A stretch of 64,000 nt of DNA from Azoarcus sp. PA01 (GTDB lineage: Bacteria; Pseudomonadota; Gammaproteobacteria; Burkholderiales; Rhodocyclaceae): assembly GCA_001274695.2 (NCBI GenBank), contig LARU01000004.1, positions 62,001 to 126,000 of the forward strand, given 5' to 3'. Each line of letters opens with the position of its first letter. The stretch's first letter is position 1. This document shows, piece after piece, positions 9,543 through 19,364 of the stretch. The notes beneath the pieces were generated by a model, which worked only from the letters and a program-made list of their open reading frames with translations, ran no database searches and was not told where the DNA came from. The position numbers and the translations under genes were made by a program.

Positions 9543-10028
9543 ATGCATCTGCCGAACCACCAACTCGCGATGACCGTGCTGATGACGCCGGACATGGCCA
9601 ATTTTTCCGGTAACGTCCATGGCGGCACGATCCTCAAGCTGCTCGACCAGGTCGCCTATGCGTGCGCGAGCCGCTACGCCGGGCACTATGTCGTGACGCT
9701 GTCGGTGGATCAGGTGATGTTCCGCCAGCCGATCCATGTCGGCGAGCTCGTGAGCTTTCTCGCGTCCGTCAATTACACCGGCAAGACGTCGATGGAAGTC
9801 GGCATCAAGGTCCTGGCCGAGAACATCCGCGAAAAGGTCGTGCGCCACGCGAACAGCTGCTTCTTCACGATGGTCGCGGTCGACGACAACGGCCGTTCGA
9901 TCCCCGTCCCGCAGCTCGTCCCGACCACGCCCGACGAGCTGCGGCGTCACGCCGCTGCGCAAATCCGCCGCGAATTGCGCCGTGAATTCGACCTGCGCCA
10001 GCGCGCGTTGAGGCCGACAGCAGCATGA
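9543..10028 (+). CDS. Acyl-CoA thioesterase (hotdog fold, YciA/BACH type)
   Basis: 161 residues. [20 protein letters not shown] contains the conserved Asn/His-Gly-Gly of the hotdog active site, followed by [14 protein letters not shown] and the [29 protein letters not shown] strands in two blocks. It hydrolyses acyl-CoA in the cytoplasm. The start is chosen at the ATG after GGAGAGCCG. It overlaps VF530 by four bases (ATGA). The 235 bp upstream hold no gene. Confidence 0.9.
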   Translation: MHLPNHQLAMTVLMTPDMANFSGNVHGGTILKLLDQVAYACASRYAGHYVVTLSVDQVMFRQPIHVGELVSFLASVNYTGKTSMEVGIKVLAENIREKVVRHANSCFFTMVAVDDNGRSIPVPQLVPTTPDELRRHAAAQIRRELRREFDLRQRALRPTAA

Positions 10029-10255
10029 GCGGCACCCAGGCGAACAATCCGCTGCACGGCGTCACGCTCGAACGCATGCTGACCGAGCTCGTCGAGCATT
10101 ACGGCTGGGACGAACTCGGGCAGGAGATTCCGATCCGCTGCTTCCGGCACGAGCCGAGCGTCGCGTCGAGCCTCAAGTTCCTGCGCCGCACGCCGTGGGC
10201 GCGCGAGCGGGTCGAGTCGCTGTATCTTTACGTGCTGCGTTCGCGCGCAAGATAA
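10025..10255 (+). CDS. VF530 family DNA-binding protein
   Basis: 76 residues. It begins with the family pattern [20 protein letters not shown] and continues [22 protein letters not shown] with [17 protein letters not shown] helices. VF530 proteins are small, helical and dimeric, and bind DNA in vitro; the role is unknown. It is translationally coupled to the thioesterase gene. Confidence 0.9.
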   Translation: MSGTQANNPLHGVTLERMLTELVEHYGWDELGQEIPIRCFRHEPSVASSLKFLRRTPWARERVESLYLYVLRSRAR

Positions 10256-10398
10256 GCCGGTGCGCGCGGCCACAAGGGTCTATGATGATCGTGCCCTGTT
10301 CCCGATTGTTCGCACGCATCGCCGGCGGGGCCACCCAGTAACGGCAACAAAGCGGTGACGGCGCCTTTCGCGGCGTCCGCATTGCGAGGAGAAGCACA

Positions 10399-10521
10399 AT
10401 GGCCAAAGGTCAGGTACGCGGAAACAAAGAGGCCAAGAAGCCGAAACAGCCGAAAAAACCCGAACCGCCGGCTGCGGGCGGAATCATGGCGCCGAAGACG
10501 GACAAGTCCGGAAAGAAATAA
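10399..10521 (+). CDS. Lysine/proline-rich 40-residue protein
   Basis: 40 residues: MAKGQVRGNKEAKKPKQPKK, then a Pro/Ala stretch and PKTDKSGKK at the end. GCGAGGAGAAGC lies just before the ATG and a strong terminator follows 25 bp after the stop, so this is a complete small transcription unit. Similar short basic proteins recur in betaproteobacteria as conserved hypotheticals; nucleic-acid binding is plausible from charge alone. Confidence 0.75.
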   Translation: MAKGQVRGNKEAKKPKQPKKPEPPAAGGIMAPKTDKSGKK

Positions 10522-10546
10522 CCTCGGCTCGCTTCGGCAGCCCACG

Positions 10547-10573
10547 AAAAAACCGGCTTCGCGCCGGTTTTTT
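10547..10573. terminator. Bidirectional intrinsic terminator
   Basis: AAAAAACCGGC-TTCGC-GCCGGTTTTTT is a hairpin with A/T tails on both sides. It closes the 40-residue gene from the left and the propeller/MoaD-like operon from the right. Confidence 0.9.
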
Positions 10574-10604
10574 GTTATGCGCGGGACAGCGCCCGGCCCC
10601 GGCT

Positions 10605-11711
10605 TCAGGGTGCGAAGCGCACGCAATAGATTGGCGGAAGGTGCGCCGACAGGCACGTCCATGTCTCGCCGCCGTCTTCCGACACCCACAACGCCCCGGT
10701 CGTCGAACCCATCGCGAGCCGCCTGCCGCTGCTGTCGACGTCGAGCCCATGGCGATACACGAGGTCGTACGTCGGCGCTCGCGGCAGGCCGTGGTCGAGC
10801 GGCTCGAAGCTCGCGCCGCCGTCGCGGCTGCGGGTGACGACCAGGTGCGCTCCGACCGGCACGCGGCACGCATCTTTCTCCGCCGGCACGAACCACGCGG
10901 TGTCGGCATCCTGCGGATGGGCCGCGACGGTGAAACCGAACGACGACGGCTGCGCCGTCAGCGGTTGCCAGCTCGTTGCGGCGTCGGTCGAACGATAGAT
11001 GCCCGAATGCTGCTGCGCCCACAGCACGTCGGGATTCGACGGGCATTGCACCATGCGATGCACGTCCTGGATGTTCGGGTCGCCGCCGCGTTCATCCGGC
11101 ATGTAGTCGGCGACCATGCCGCTCGCGCGGCACTCCCAGCTGTCGCCGCCGTCGCGGGTCTGCCACACGCCGCCGCAGGAGACGGCGATCGTCACGACGC
11201 GGCTGTCGCGCGGGTCGATGCAGATCGAGTGGATGCCGGGCTGGTCGTAGCCGCCGCCGAACCATTCGCGGCGCTCCGGGCGATCCCACAATGACCGGAC
11301 CAGCTGCCAGGAATCCCCGCCGTCGGCCGAGTGGAACAGGCCGCCGGGAATCGTTCCGGCCCATAGCACGCCGGGCTGGTCGGCGCCGGCCGCTTCGAGC
11401 GCCCATACCTGGGCGAGCGACCACGCCGCGTCGGCCTCGTCTGCGGCTGCCGCGGGTTTGGGCGGGTACGCGGGCACCGCGCTTTCGTTCCAGCTGCGCC
11501 CGGCGTCATGCGAGCGGCGCATCTTGACGCCGAAGTGCCCGAGGTTCAGCGCCGCATGCCAGGTGCCGTCGCGCGGATCGGCGAGCACCATCGTGACCGG
11601 GTCGCCGAGGAAGTGAACGTGCGCTTCGGGCAGCCAGTGCGGGCTCGCATGCGGATGGCGGTCGAACACGAACAGCCCCTTGCGGGTGGCGACGAACAGT
11701 CGGTCGGTCAT
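10605..11711 (-). CDS. BNR/sialidase-fold beta-propeller protein
   Basis: 368 residues with repeated Asp-box motifs (S-x-D-x-G-x-x-W): SHDAGRSW, SADGGDSW, TRDGGDSW, STDAATSW, SRDGGASF and SEDGGETW, each followed by a strand, which gives a six- or seven-bladed propeller. There is no signal peptide, so it is cytoplasmic. Similar proteins are called 'exo-alpha-sialidase' or WD40-like, but no sialidase activity can be claimed. GGAGG lies 5 bases before the ATG at 11711. It follows the MoaD/ThiS-like gene by 22 bp. Confidence 0.85.
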   Translation of the reverse strand: MTDRLFVATRKGLFVFDRHPHASPHWLPEAHVHFLGDPVTMVLADPRDGTWHAALNLGHFGVKMRRSHDAGRSWNESAVPAYPPKPAAAADEADAAWSLAQVWALEAAGADQPGVLWAGTIPGGLFHSADGGDSWQLVRSLWDRPERREWFGGGYDQPGIHSICIDPRDSRVVTIAVSCGGVWQTRDGGDSWECRASGMVADYMPDERGGDPNIQDVHRMVQCPSNPDVLWAQQHSGIYRSTDAATSWQPLTAQPSSFGFTVAAHPQDADTAWFVPAEKDACRVPVGAHLVVTRSRDGGASFEPLDHGLPRAPTYDLVYRHGLDVDSSGRRLAMGSTTGALWVSEDGGETWTCLSAHLPPIYCVRFAP

Positions 11712-11733
11712 CGATGCCTCCTTTTGCGGCGCT

Positions 11734-12003
11734 TCAACCCCCCGAGAGCGCCTGCACGACGTAGATTTCGGCATTTTCGCCGGCCGGATCGCTGAGATGT
11801 AGACGGTCCTTGACGACTTGCCCATCGACGAAGATCGCGACATGGCGACGCAGTGTTCCCTGGTCGTCGAGAATGTAGTCGCGCATCTGCGGCTTTTCGG
11901 CGAACGCGGCCGCGAGCGCGCCATTCACCGTCGCGCCGGCCACACGTAGCGGCGGGCACGGCTGGTGACGCTGGATCGCAGGGGCGAAGACGATTCGCGG
12001 CAT
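11734..12003 (-). CDS. MoaD/ThiS family ubiquitin-like protein
   Basis: 89 residues ending in SGG, the di-glycine tail that is adenylated and thiocarboxylated in sulfur carrier proteins. The beta-grasp core is seen in VAGATVNGALAAAFAEKPQM and HVAIFVDGQVV. No MoaE, ThiG or ThiF-type partner is adjacent. Instead it precedes the Asp-box propeller gene in one operon, an association that suggests an unassigned sulfur-transfer or conjugation role. Confidence 0.85.
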   Translation of the reverse strand: MPRIVFAPAIQRHQPCPPLRVAGATVNGALAAAFAEKPQMRDYILDDQGTLRRHVAIFVDGQVVKDRLHLSDPAGENAEIYVVQALSGG

Positions 12004-12146
12004 GATTCATCACTCGGAGCGGCGGCCGGGCCGCGAATGGCATGTTTCGGCCTTCCCCAGTCTAGACCAGCAATGCGGGGGTCGCATGACGTCCTGCCCG
12101 GCAGGGCCGCAGCGCGGCGGGTGCCGCGCGCAGGTCGGCAGGTCGT

Positions 12147-13760
12147 TCAGCCGCCCTCGGCGCTGTCGTCGTCGAACAGTTCGGGCGGAATGTCGTGCGG
12201 GCAAAGCTCGTTCGCGTTGTCGCCCATCAGCGCGAGGATCAGCCTCAGCTGGCTGCGCAGTTCGCTGAGGTTGCCCGGCCAGCGGTGGCGTCGCAGCAGC
12301 GTCAGCGTGTCGAGACCGACATGGATCGGTCGCTCGGGGCAGGCCTCGCGCACGAACAGCCGCACCAGTTCGTCGAAATCGTCGCGCTCGCGCAGGGGCG
12401 GCAGGCTGAGCCGCTGCCCTCCGGCCGCGGTGAAGTGCGCCAGCTCCAGGTGGCCGCTGTCTGCGAGGTTCGCGACCCGCTTGCGGGTTGCGGCAATGAT
12501 GCGCGTGGTGCCGCGCGACGTTCGCATGCCGAACAACGCGCGTTGCATCGCGTTCGGCAATGCATCGATCTCGACGACGAACAGCGTGCCCTCGGCGGCC
12601 TGTCCGAGTCGGTCCGCGAGTTCGGCGCTGGCGCCCGCGCCGCGCAACGACGATCCGTCGATGATCACCAGGGGGGCGTCGGGGTGGCGACGGTGATCGG
12701 CATGGAACGCGCGAACGAGGTGCGTCTTGCCGGTGCCGGTTTCTCCCTCGATCAACAGCGGAACGTGCGTCGCGGCGCTCGCGTGCAGCGTCGCGATCGC
12801 GGCGGCGACGCGCGGGTCGCTCCGGCTCATCCGGGCGAGTTGCCTGCTCGGCCGGGGCGTCTGCGCCGACGGCTCCGCGGGAGGGCGAGGCGCGGTTGAA
12901 CGCGCGCGCAGCGCGGCGCGACCGACGAAGCTGCGACCGTCGACCGCGCGCAACGCAAAGGCACCGCCGGGGCCGGTCGCCAGGTCGAGCAGCGTCGCCC
13001 AGCCAGTCGCGAAGCACTGCTCGAAGGCGGCCGAGGGGTGTGCCCGGTCGAGCTTCAGCAAGCTGCGGGCGGCACGGTTGCTGGCGACGAGGCAGCGCTC
13101 CTCGTCGAACACGGCCAGGGCTTCGAGCGGACCGTCGACCAGTTCGGCGCGGCTGTGAAACCGGATCGTCACGAAGCCGTTTTCCAGATGTTCGATCAGG
13201 CTGTGTTCGATCAGCTCGGCGGTGGTGCGCAGCAGCGCTCCGGCATGCGAGATGTTGGCGCGCGCATCGGTCGAGACGTCGAGAATGCCGAGCAGGCCGC
13301 CGCCGGGCGCGAGAATCGGGGTCGCGATGCAGGTCAGGAAGCGGTTGCGATCGAGGTAATGTTCGCTACCGCGCACCGCGACGGTATGGCCGGTGTGCAG
13401 CGCGGTGCCGACCGCGTTCGTGCCGACGCTCGCTTCGCTCCACTCGGCGCCGGGGCGCAGCGCAACGCGGGCCGCGCGGTTGAGGAATTCGGAGTTGCCG
13501 AGCGCGTTCAGGATCAGCCCGCGCTTGTCTGCGAGCAGCACCATCGAGGACGGGCCGCCGATCTGCCGGTACAGGTTTTCGATCGCCGGACGCGAGAAAG
13601 CGAGCAGGCGCGCGTTCGCCTCGAGGTGCTCGGCGAAATCCGCGCGCGCGACAACGCCGTCCGGCAGGTGCTGGTCGGGGGCAAGGCCGTGCTCGCGGCT
13701 GCGCAGCCACGAGGCGCGCAGTACGGGCGATGACGGCAGGGCGGGCAAGACTTCGGACAT
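12147..13760 (-). CDS. AcoR-like regulator lacking GAFTGA and the DNA-binding domain
   Basis: 537 residues; AcoR proteins are usually 630-680. A GAF-type sensory domain fills residues 40-290 (SSMVLLADKRGLILNALG, GSEHYLDRNRFLTCIATP). An AAA+ domain follows with Walker A GETGTGKTHL. The Walker B region reads EGTLFVVEID where active members have GTLFLDEIG, so the Asp is replaced by Val. The segment that should hold GAFTGA is absent (LRGAGASAELADRLGQAAEG). The protein ends after ELFDDDSAEGG with no Fis-type helix-turn-helix. It probably cannot drive sigma-54 open-complex formation by itself. It is divergent from the aldehyde dehydrogenase gene. Confidence 0.8.
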   Translation of the reverse strand: MSEVLPALPSSPVLRASWLRSREHGLAPDQHLPDGVVARADFAEHLEANARLLAFSRPAIENLYRQIGGPSSMVLLADKRGLILNALGNSEFLNRAARVALRPGAEWSEASVGTNAVGTALHTGHTVAVRGSEHYLDRNRFLTCIATPILAPGGGLLGILDVSTDARANISHAGALLRTTAELIEHSLIEHLENGFVTIRFHSRAELVDGPLEALAVFDEERCLVASNRAARSLLKLDRAHPSAAFEQCFATGWATLLDLATGPGGAFALRAVDGRSFVGRAALRARSTAPRPPAEPSAQTPRPSRQLARMSRSDPRVAAAIATLHASAATHVPLLIEGETGTGKTHLVRAFHADHRRHPDAPLVIIDGSSLRGAGASAELADRLGQAAEGTLFVVEIDALPNAMQRALFGMRTSRGTTRIIAATRKRVANLADSGHLELAHFTAAGGQRLSLPPLRERDDFDELVRLFVREACPERPIHVGLDTLTLLRRHRWPGNLSELRSQLRLILALMGDNANELCPHDIPPELFDDDSAEGG

Positions 13761-13900
13761 GTCGCCGCTGTTGCAGGAATCATGCCGCCTGACGCACCAG
13801 TTCTGATCGTCGATCGCCGCGGCAGCGGTGCTGCGCCGGTCCTCGGTCGGCGGACGGTCGTCGGCACGCAGCCGAGGCGCCGGGCGTGTCGCGATGGAGC

Positions 13901-13945
13901 AGGTGTGCGAGAACGGAACAGCGCATTGCCGAGCGGCGCACACCT
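13901..13945. promoter_or_regulatory. Inverted repeat, candidate upstream activator site for the aldehyde dehydrogenase gene
   Basis: AGGTGTGCG (13901-13909) and CGCACACCT (13937-13945) are perfect inverted copies 27 bases apart, 90-134 bp upstream of the -24 element at 14035. This is the usual range for enhancer binding by AcoR-type activators. An AACGGAAC octamer lies between the arms (13912-13919) and recurs upstream of the alcohol dehydrogenase gene at 32908-32915. Confidence 0.45.
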
Positions 13946-14034
13946 TCCGGCTGTGCAGACCGGCTCCCGGATCGTTTTCAAGCCGATGAAAACAAATGAA
14001 AGTGTCGATGCCTGGGGCAATCGCTCGCGGCGAC

Positions 14035-14050
14035 TGGCATGGTGCCTGCA
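14035..14050 (+). promoter_or_regulatory. Sigma-54 promoter of the aldehyde dehydrogenase gene
   Basis: TGGCATG-GTGC-CTGCA matches the -24/-12 consensus TGGCACG-N4-TTGCA with two changes; the invariant GG and GC are kept at the right spacing. It is 57 bp before the ATG. The gap 13761-14106 holds no other gene. Confidence 0.7.
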
Positions 14051-14106
14051 GTTGAGGCCGGTAACGCAAACGCGTGTTCCGCAACCGACAGATCGAGGAG
14101 ACCCCG

Positions 14107-15627
<1,521 letters not shown>

Positions 15628-15658
15628 TCGATCGACAGTCTCCCTCGGTAGTCATTTC

Positions 15659-15685
15659 GGGCGGCCTCGAGCCGCCCATTTTTTT
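15659..15685 (+). terminator. Intrinsic terminator after the aldehyde dehydrogenase gene
   Basis: GGGCGGC-CTCGA-GCCGCCC followed by a run of T (ATTTTTTT). Confidence 0.9.
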
Positions 15686-15770
15686 GATTCGAATGTCACG
15701 AATCGGAGCAGTTGCGCCGAAACGGTACGCTGCGTTCGCAAGCCGATAGCGGCTGCAGCGACTTGCGAAC

Positions 15771-15786
15771 TGGACTGGATCCTGCT
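15771..15786 (+). promoter_or_regulatory. Weak sigma-54-like site upstream of the ABC operon
   Basis: TGGACTG-GATC-CTGCT keeps GG and GC at -24/-12 spacing but departs from consensus elsewhere. It is 68 bp before the first ABC gene. Listed because neighbouring units have clear sigma-54 sites. Confidence 0.3.
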
Positions 15787-15853
15787 TTATTCAGGCATGC
15801 ACAAAGCGCGACGCGATTCACGTCGACGACAACAAAGTGACGGAGACACGACG

Positions 15854-16864
15854 ATGAAGCACTTCCTGGCGACGCGGCTGATGGTCGTCGTGCTCGCGCT
15901 GCTGGCGACGGTGGCTGTCCGCGCCGCCGAGCCGACCTTGATCCGCATCGGCGTGCTGCAGTACGGCACCGTCAGCTGGGAACTCGAAGTCATCCAGCGC
16001 ATGGGGCTCGCGGAGCGCGAAGGCGTGCGCATCGAAGTCGTCCCGCTGGCGTTGAAGGACGCGGCGAACGTCGCGATCCAGGGTGGGGCGGTCGATATCA
16101 TCGTCAACGACTGGATCTGGGTCGCTCGCCAGCGCGCCGAAGGGCGGGACTTCACCTTCGTGCCCTATTCGCGCGCCGTCGGCGGCATCATGATCCACCC
16201 GGATTCGGGCGTGCAGACCCTGTCGGATCTGCGCGGCAGGCGCCTCGGCGTGGCCGGCGGGGCGCTCGATAAGAGCTGGCTGCTGCTGCGCGCGTATTCG
16301 CGCAAGACGCTCGGCGAGGACGCGGCGACGCTCGTCAAGGCGGATTTCGCCGCGCCGCCGTTGCTCAACGAGCTGATGCTGCGCGGCGAGCTGCCGGCAG
16401 TGCTGAACTTCTGGCACTTCGCCGCCCGGCTGCAGGCCGCGGGGATGCGGGAGCTCCTCGGCATCGACGAGATTCTGCGCGAACTCGGCGTCGCAGGCGA
16501 ACTGCCGCTCGTCGGCTGGGTGTTCCGCGCAGGATGGGCACAGCGCAATCGCGCGGCGGTCGAAGGTTTTCTGCGCGCCGCAGGCGAGGCCGAGCGGGTG
16601 ATGCGCGACTCCGACGCGATCTGGCACGAACTGCGACCGCTGACCCGCGCCGAAAACGACGCGACGCTGCTCGCGCTGCGCGACGGTTTCCGGGCCGGTA
16701 TCGTGACGACCTCCGGCGCGCACGCGCAGGCGACCGCGCGCCAGGTGTTCGACATCCTCGCCCAAGAGGGCGGCCCTGCGCTCGTCGGCAGTGCGCGCGC
16801 GTTGCCGGCCGGCACATTCTGGAATCGGGACGCAGCCGGTGAGCACGCGAAGCAGCCTCAATGA
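15854..16864 (+). CDS. ABC transporter substrate-binding protein, NitT/TauT (NMT1-like) type
   Basis: 336 residues with a signal peptide (LMVVVLALLATVAVRA, cleavage after ARA-type site). The periplasmic binding fold is seen from LIRIGVLQYGTVSWELEVIQ to DIIVNDWIWVARQRAEG and SDLRGRRLGVAGG, typical of the sulfonate/taurine/pyrimidine class. The ligand is unknown. It is the first gene of a seven-gene run (15.9-22.5 kb) that continues with its permease and ATPase and then the PQQ-associated ABC set. Confidence 0.88.
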   Translation: MKHFLATRLMVVVLALLATVAVRAAEPTLIRIGVLQYGTVSWELEVIQRMGLAEREGVRIEVVPLALKDAANVAIQGGAVDIIVNDWIWVARQRAEGRDFTFVPYSRAVGGIMIHPDSGVQTLSDLRGRRLGVAGGALDKSWLLLRAYSRKTLGEDAATLVKADFAAPPLLNELMLRGELPAVLNFWHFAARLQAAGMRELLGIDEILRELGVAGELPLVGWVFRAGWAQRNRAAVEGFLRAAGEAERVMRDSDAIWHELRPLTRAENDATLLALRDGFRAGIVTTSGAHAQATARQVFDILAQEGGPALVGSARALPAGTFWNRDAAGEHAKQPQ

Positions 16865-17663
16865 CGGGGCAGTGTTGCGGGTGTCGCCGCGGCGGAGCCC
16901 GGTGACGCTGCGCGTGCCGCGCAGTGACGCCACGTTGCGCATGCTGTCGCTGCTCGCGTTTCTCGCGGCGTGGCAGATCGCGGCGGCAGTGCTGCAGAGT
17001 TCGGTGCTGCCGGCTCCGGGTGCGGTGTTCGCGCGCGTCGTCGACGAGACGGTGTCGCTCGCGCTGCCGGTGCACCTGGGCATCACGCTGATGCGCGTCG
17101 CGGTGAGCTTCGTGATCGCGATGGCGATCGGCACCGCGATCGGAATCGCGATGGGTCGCTGGCGCAGCGTCGACGTGCTGCTCGACGGCTGGCTGGTGCT
17201 CGGGCTCAACATCCCGGCACTGGTGACGATCATCCTGTGCTACGTGTGGTTCGGTCTGAGCGACACGGCCGCGGTCGTTGCGGTCGCGGTGAACAAGATC
17301 CCGACCGTCATCGTGACGGTGCGTGAAGGCGCGCGCGCCGTCGATCGTCGCCTGCTGCAGGTCGCACAAGCGTACCGGCTGCCACGCTGGCAGACGCTCG
17401 TGCGCGTCTATCTGCCCCAGCTCTACCCGTGGCTGATCGCCGCCGCGCGCAGCGGCCTGTCGCTGATCTGGAAGATCGTGCTGGTGGTCGAGCTGCTCGG
17501 CCGCAGCGACGGCATCGGCTTTCAGCTCAACATGTTCTTCCAGTTTTTCGATATCGCCGGCATCCTCGCCTACACGCTGGTGTTCGCGGCGCTCGTGCTG
17601 CTCGTCGAGGCGGTGGCGCTGCGCCCGCTCGAGCGGCGCCTCAACCGCTGGCGGAACAACTGA
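16839..17663 (+). CDS. ABC transporter permease, NitT/TauT type
   Basis: 274 residues, five to six membrane segments starting at LSLLAFLAAWQIAAAV. The EAA loop is seen as VAQAYRLPRWQTLVRVYLPQ followed by a GLSLIWKIVLVVE helix. The GTG start at 16839 overlaps the binding-protein stop by 26 bp; a later start cannot be excluded. It forms the channel for the binding protein encoded upstream, with the ATPase encoded next. Confidence 0.87.
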   Translation: MSTRSSLNDGAVLRVSPRRSPVTLRVPRSDATLRMLSLLAFLAAWQIAAAVLQSSVLPAPGAVFARVVDETVSLALPVHLGITLMRVAVSFVIAMAIGTAIGIAMGRWRSVDVLLDGWLVLGLNIPALVTIILCYVWFGLSDTAAVVAVAVNKIPTVIVTVREGARAVDRRLLQVAQAYRLPRWQTLVRVYLPQLYPWLIAAARSGLSLIWKIVLVVELLGRSDGIGFQLNMFFQFFDIAGILAYTLVFAALVLLVEAVALRPLERRLNRWRNN

Positions 17664-17674
17664 GATGAAACAGC

Positions 17675-17743
17675 CCCCACGCTCACTTTGTTCGCGGCCC
17701 CCCAAGGGGGCACAGGCCCCCCTTGGGGCGGCCCGGCGGGAGT
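17675..17743. repeat. Structured GC-rich repeat inside the ABC operon
   Basis: Between permease and ATPase lies a block with CCCACGCTCACTTTGTTCGC, then CCCCAAGGGGG and CCCCCTTGGGG arms (11-bp stem, loop about CACAGG) and a GGCGGCCCGGCGG tail. Blocks of this look are common interspersed repeats in Burkholderiales and Rhodocyclales genomes. A stable hairpin here could lower downstream expression or protect the upstream mRNA. Confidence 0.65.
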
Positions 17744-17747
17744 CCTG

Positions 17748-18521
17748 ATGCTGGAAATCGACATCGATCGCAAGCGCTATGCGGACCGCGGCGGCGCGCC
17801 GCACGTCGCGCTGTCCGGCCTGAACCTGCAAGTCGGCGACGGCGAGTTCGTCTGCGTCGTCGGGCCTTCGGGCTGCGGCAAGAGCACGCTGCTCAACGTC
17901 GTCGGCGGGCTCGACGGCGATGTCGAAGGCCGCGTGCGGCTCGACGGCGAAGCGCCGGGGGAGGGCGTCGGGTTTATGTTCCAGGAGCCGCGGCTGATGC
18001 CGTGGCTGAGCGTGCTCGACAACGTGCTGCTGGTCGCGGGACGTTCCGCTGCAGCGAAGGCGCGCGCCGTCGACCTGCTCGTCGCGATGGAACTCGGCGA
18101 CGTGCTGCAGGCTTATCCCGGCCGCCTGTCGGGCGGCATGCAGCGCCGCGTCGCGCTCGCGCGCGCGTTCGTCATCGAGCCGAAACTGCTGCTGATGGAC
18201 GAGCCTTTCGTGTCGCTCGACGTGCCGACGGCGAACCGACTGCGCGCGATGCTGGGCGAGCTGTGGCAGCGCTGCCGCTCGACGGTGCTGTTCGTCACGC
18301 ATGACCTGCGCGAGGCGCTCGCGCTCGGCGACCGCGTCTGTTTCCTGTCCGGGGCGCCCGGGCGCGTCGTGCTCGACCTTGCCGTGACGCTGCCCCGGCC
18401 GCGCGCCGCGGACGGCGCCGCAGTGCTCGAACTGCAGGCGCGTCTGCTCGCGCAGCATCCCGCGCTGCTCGCCGGCCTCGCGAGCGGCAACGGGTGCGCA
18501 CCAGGGCGCGACGATGGCTGA
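17748..18521 (+). CDS. ABC transporter ATP-binding protein, NitT/TauT type
   Basis: 257 residues. Walker A GPSGCGKSTLL (near residue 43), Q-loop FMFQEPRLMPWL, signature LSGGMQRRVALARA, Walker B LLLMDEPF and switch VTHDLREAL are all intact. It energises the permease encoded upstream. The ATG at 17748 lies after the GC-rich repeat. Its end overlaps the next ATPase gene by 8 bp. Confidence 0.92.
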   Translation: MLEIDIDRKRYADRGGAPHVALSGLNLQVGDGEFVCVVGPSGCGKSTLLNVVGGLDGDVEGRVRLDGEAPGEGVGFMFQEPRLMPWLSVLDNVLLVAGRSAAAKARAVDLLVAMELGDVLQAYPGRLSGGMQRRVALARAFVIEPKLLLMDEPFVSLDVPTANRLRAMLGELWQRCRSTVLFVTHDLREALALGDRVCFLSGAPGRVVLDLAVTLPRPRAADGAAVLELQARLLAQHPALLAGLASGNGCAPGRDDG

Positions 18522-19305
18522 AGCGATGACGGAGGCGGCGACGCAGGCAACGACTGCCGCGCTCGACGCGGCGGCTCCGCTGCTCGAACTGCACGCGGTG
18601 CACAAATCCTACGGCGCGCGGGAAGCGCTGCGCGGCGTCAGCGTCGCGGTCGCGCGCGGCGAGTTCGTCGCGCTGCTCGGGCCGAACGGCGCCGGCAAGA
18701 GCACGCTGTTCCAGCTCTTGACGGGGCTCTTCAATGCCGACGCAGGCCATATCGCGGTCTGCGGCCACGATCTCCGTGACGATCCGGTCGGCGCGCTCGC
18801 CGGCGTCGGCGTCGTGTTCCAGCAGGCGACGCTCGATCTCGACCTGTCCGTCGAAGCGAACCTGAAATTCCACGCGCGGCTGCACGGTCTCGGCAGGCGC
18901 CATGCGCGCGTCCGCATCGACGACGCGCTCGCCCGCGTCGGCCTCGCCGGACGCGCGTCGGACCCGGTGCGCGAGCTCAGTGGCGGCAACCGGCGCAAGG
19001 TCGAGCTCGCGCGTGCGCTGGTGCATGAACCGGCGGTGCTGCTGATGGACGAGGCGACGGTCGGGCTCGACCCGGCATCCCGCCGTCAGCTGCTCGACGA
19101 AGTGCTGCGCCTGCGGGATCGCGGCGTCGCGGTGCTGTGGGCGACCCACCTCGTCGACGAGGCCGAAGCCGCCGACCGCGTCGTCGTGCTGCATCTGGGC
19201 CGCGTGCTCGCGGACGGCCCGCCCGACGCGCTGGTCCGCGCGGCGGGCACGGCGACGCTCGCCGAAGCTTTTCTGCAAATGACCGGCGGCGCGGGGAGCG
19301 CGTGA
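18514..19305 (+). CDS. ABC transporter ATP-binding protein of the PQQ-dependent alcohol oxidation system
   Basis: 263 residues. Walker [14 protein letters not shown]-loop VFQQATLDLDLSV, signature ELSGGNRRKVELARAL, Walker B VLLMDEATVGLD and ATHLVDEAE are complete. It belongs to the DrrA/NatA-like class that pairs with ABC-2 permeases, and matches the subgroup found beside PQQ alcohol dehydrogenases. Its partner permease is encoded at 21.7 kb, after a propeller protein and a binding protein. Confidence 0.9.
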   Translation: MAEAMTEAATQATTAALDAAAPLLELHAVHKSYGAREALRGVSVAVARGEFVALLGPNGAGKSTLFQLLTGLFNADAGHIAVCGHDLRDDPVGALAGVGVVFQQATLDLDLSVEANLKFHARLHGLGRRHARVRIDDALARVGLAGRASDPVRELSGGNRRKVELARALVHEPAVLLMDEATVGLDPASRRQLLDEVLRLRDRGVAVLWATHLVDEAEAADRVVVLHLGRVLADGPPDALVRAAGTATLAEAFLQMTGGAGSA

Positions 19306-19364
19306 CGCATCGTGCCGAACGACGCAATCGCAACAGGAACAGCGAACATGAAGAGGAGACAGAC

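Noticed and set aside
16365..18605. 746-residue minus-strand frame opposite the ABC genes
   Set aside because: It lies opposite intact permease and ATPase genes with all motifs; composition is Arg/His/Gln-rich as expected for a shadow frame.
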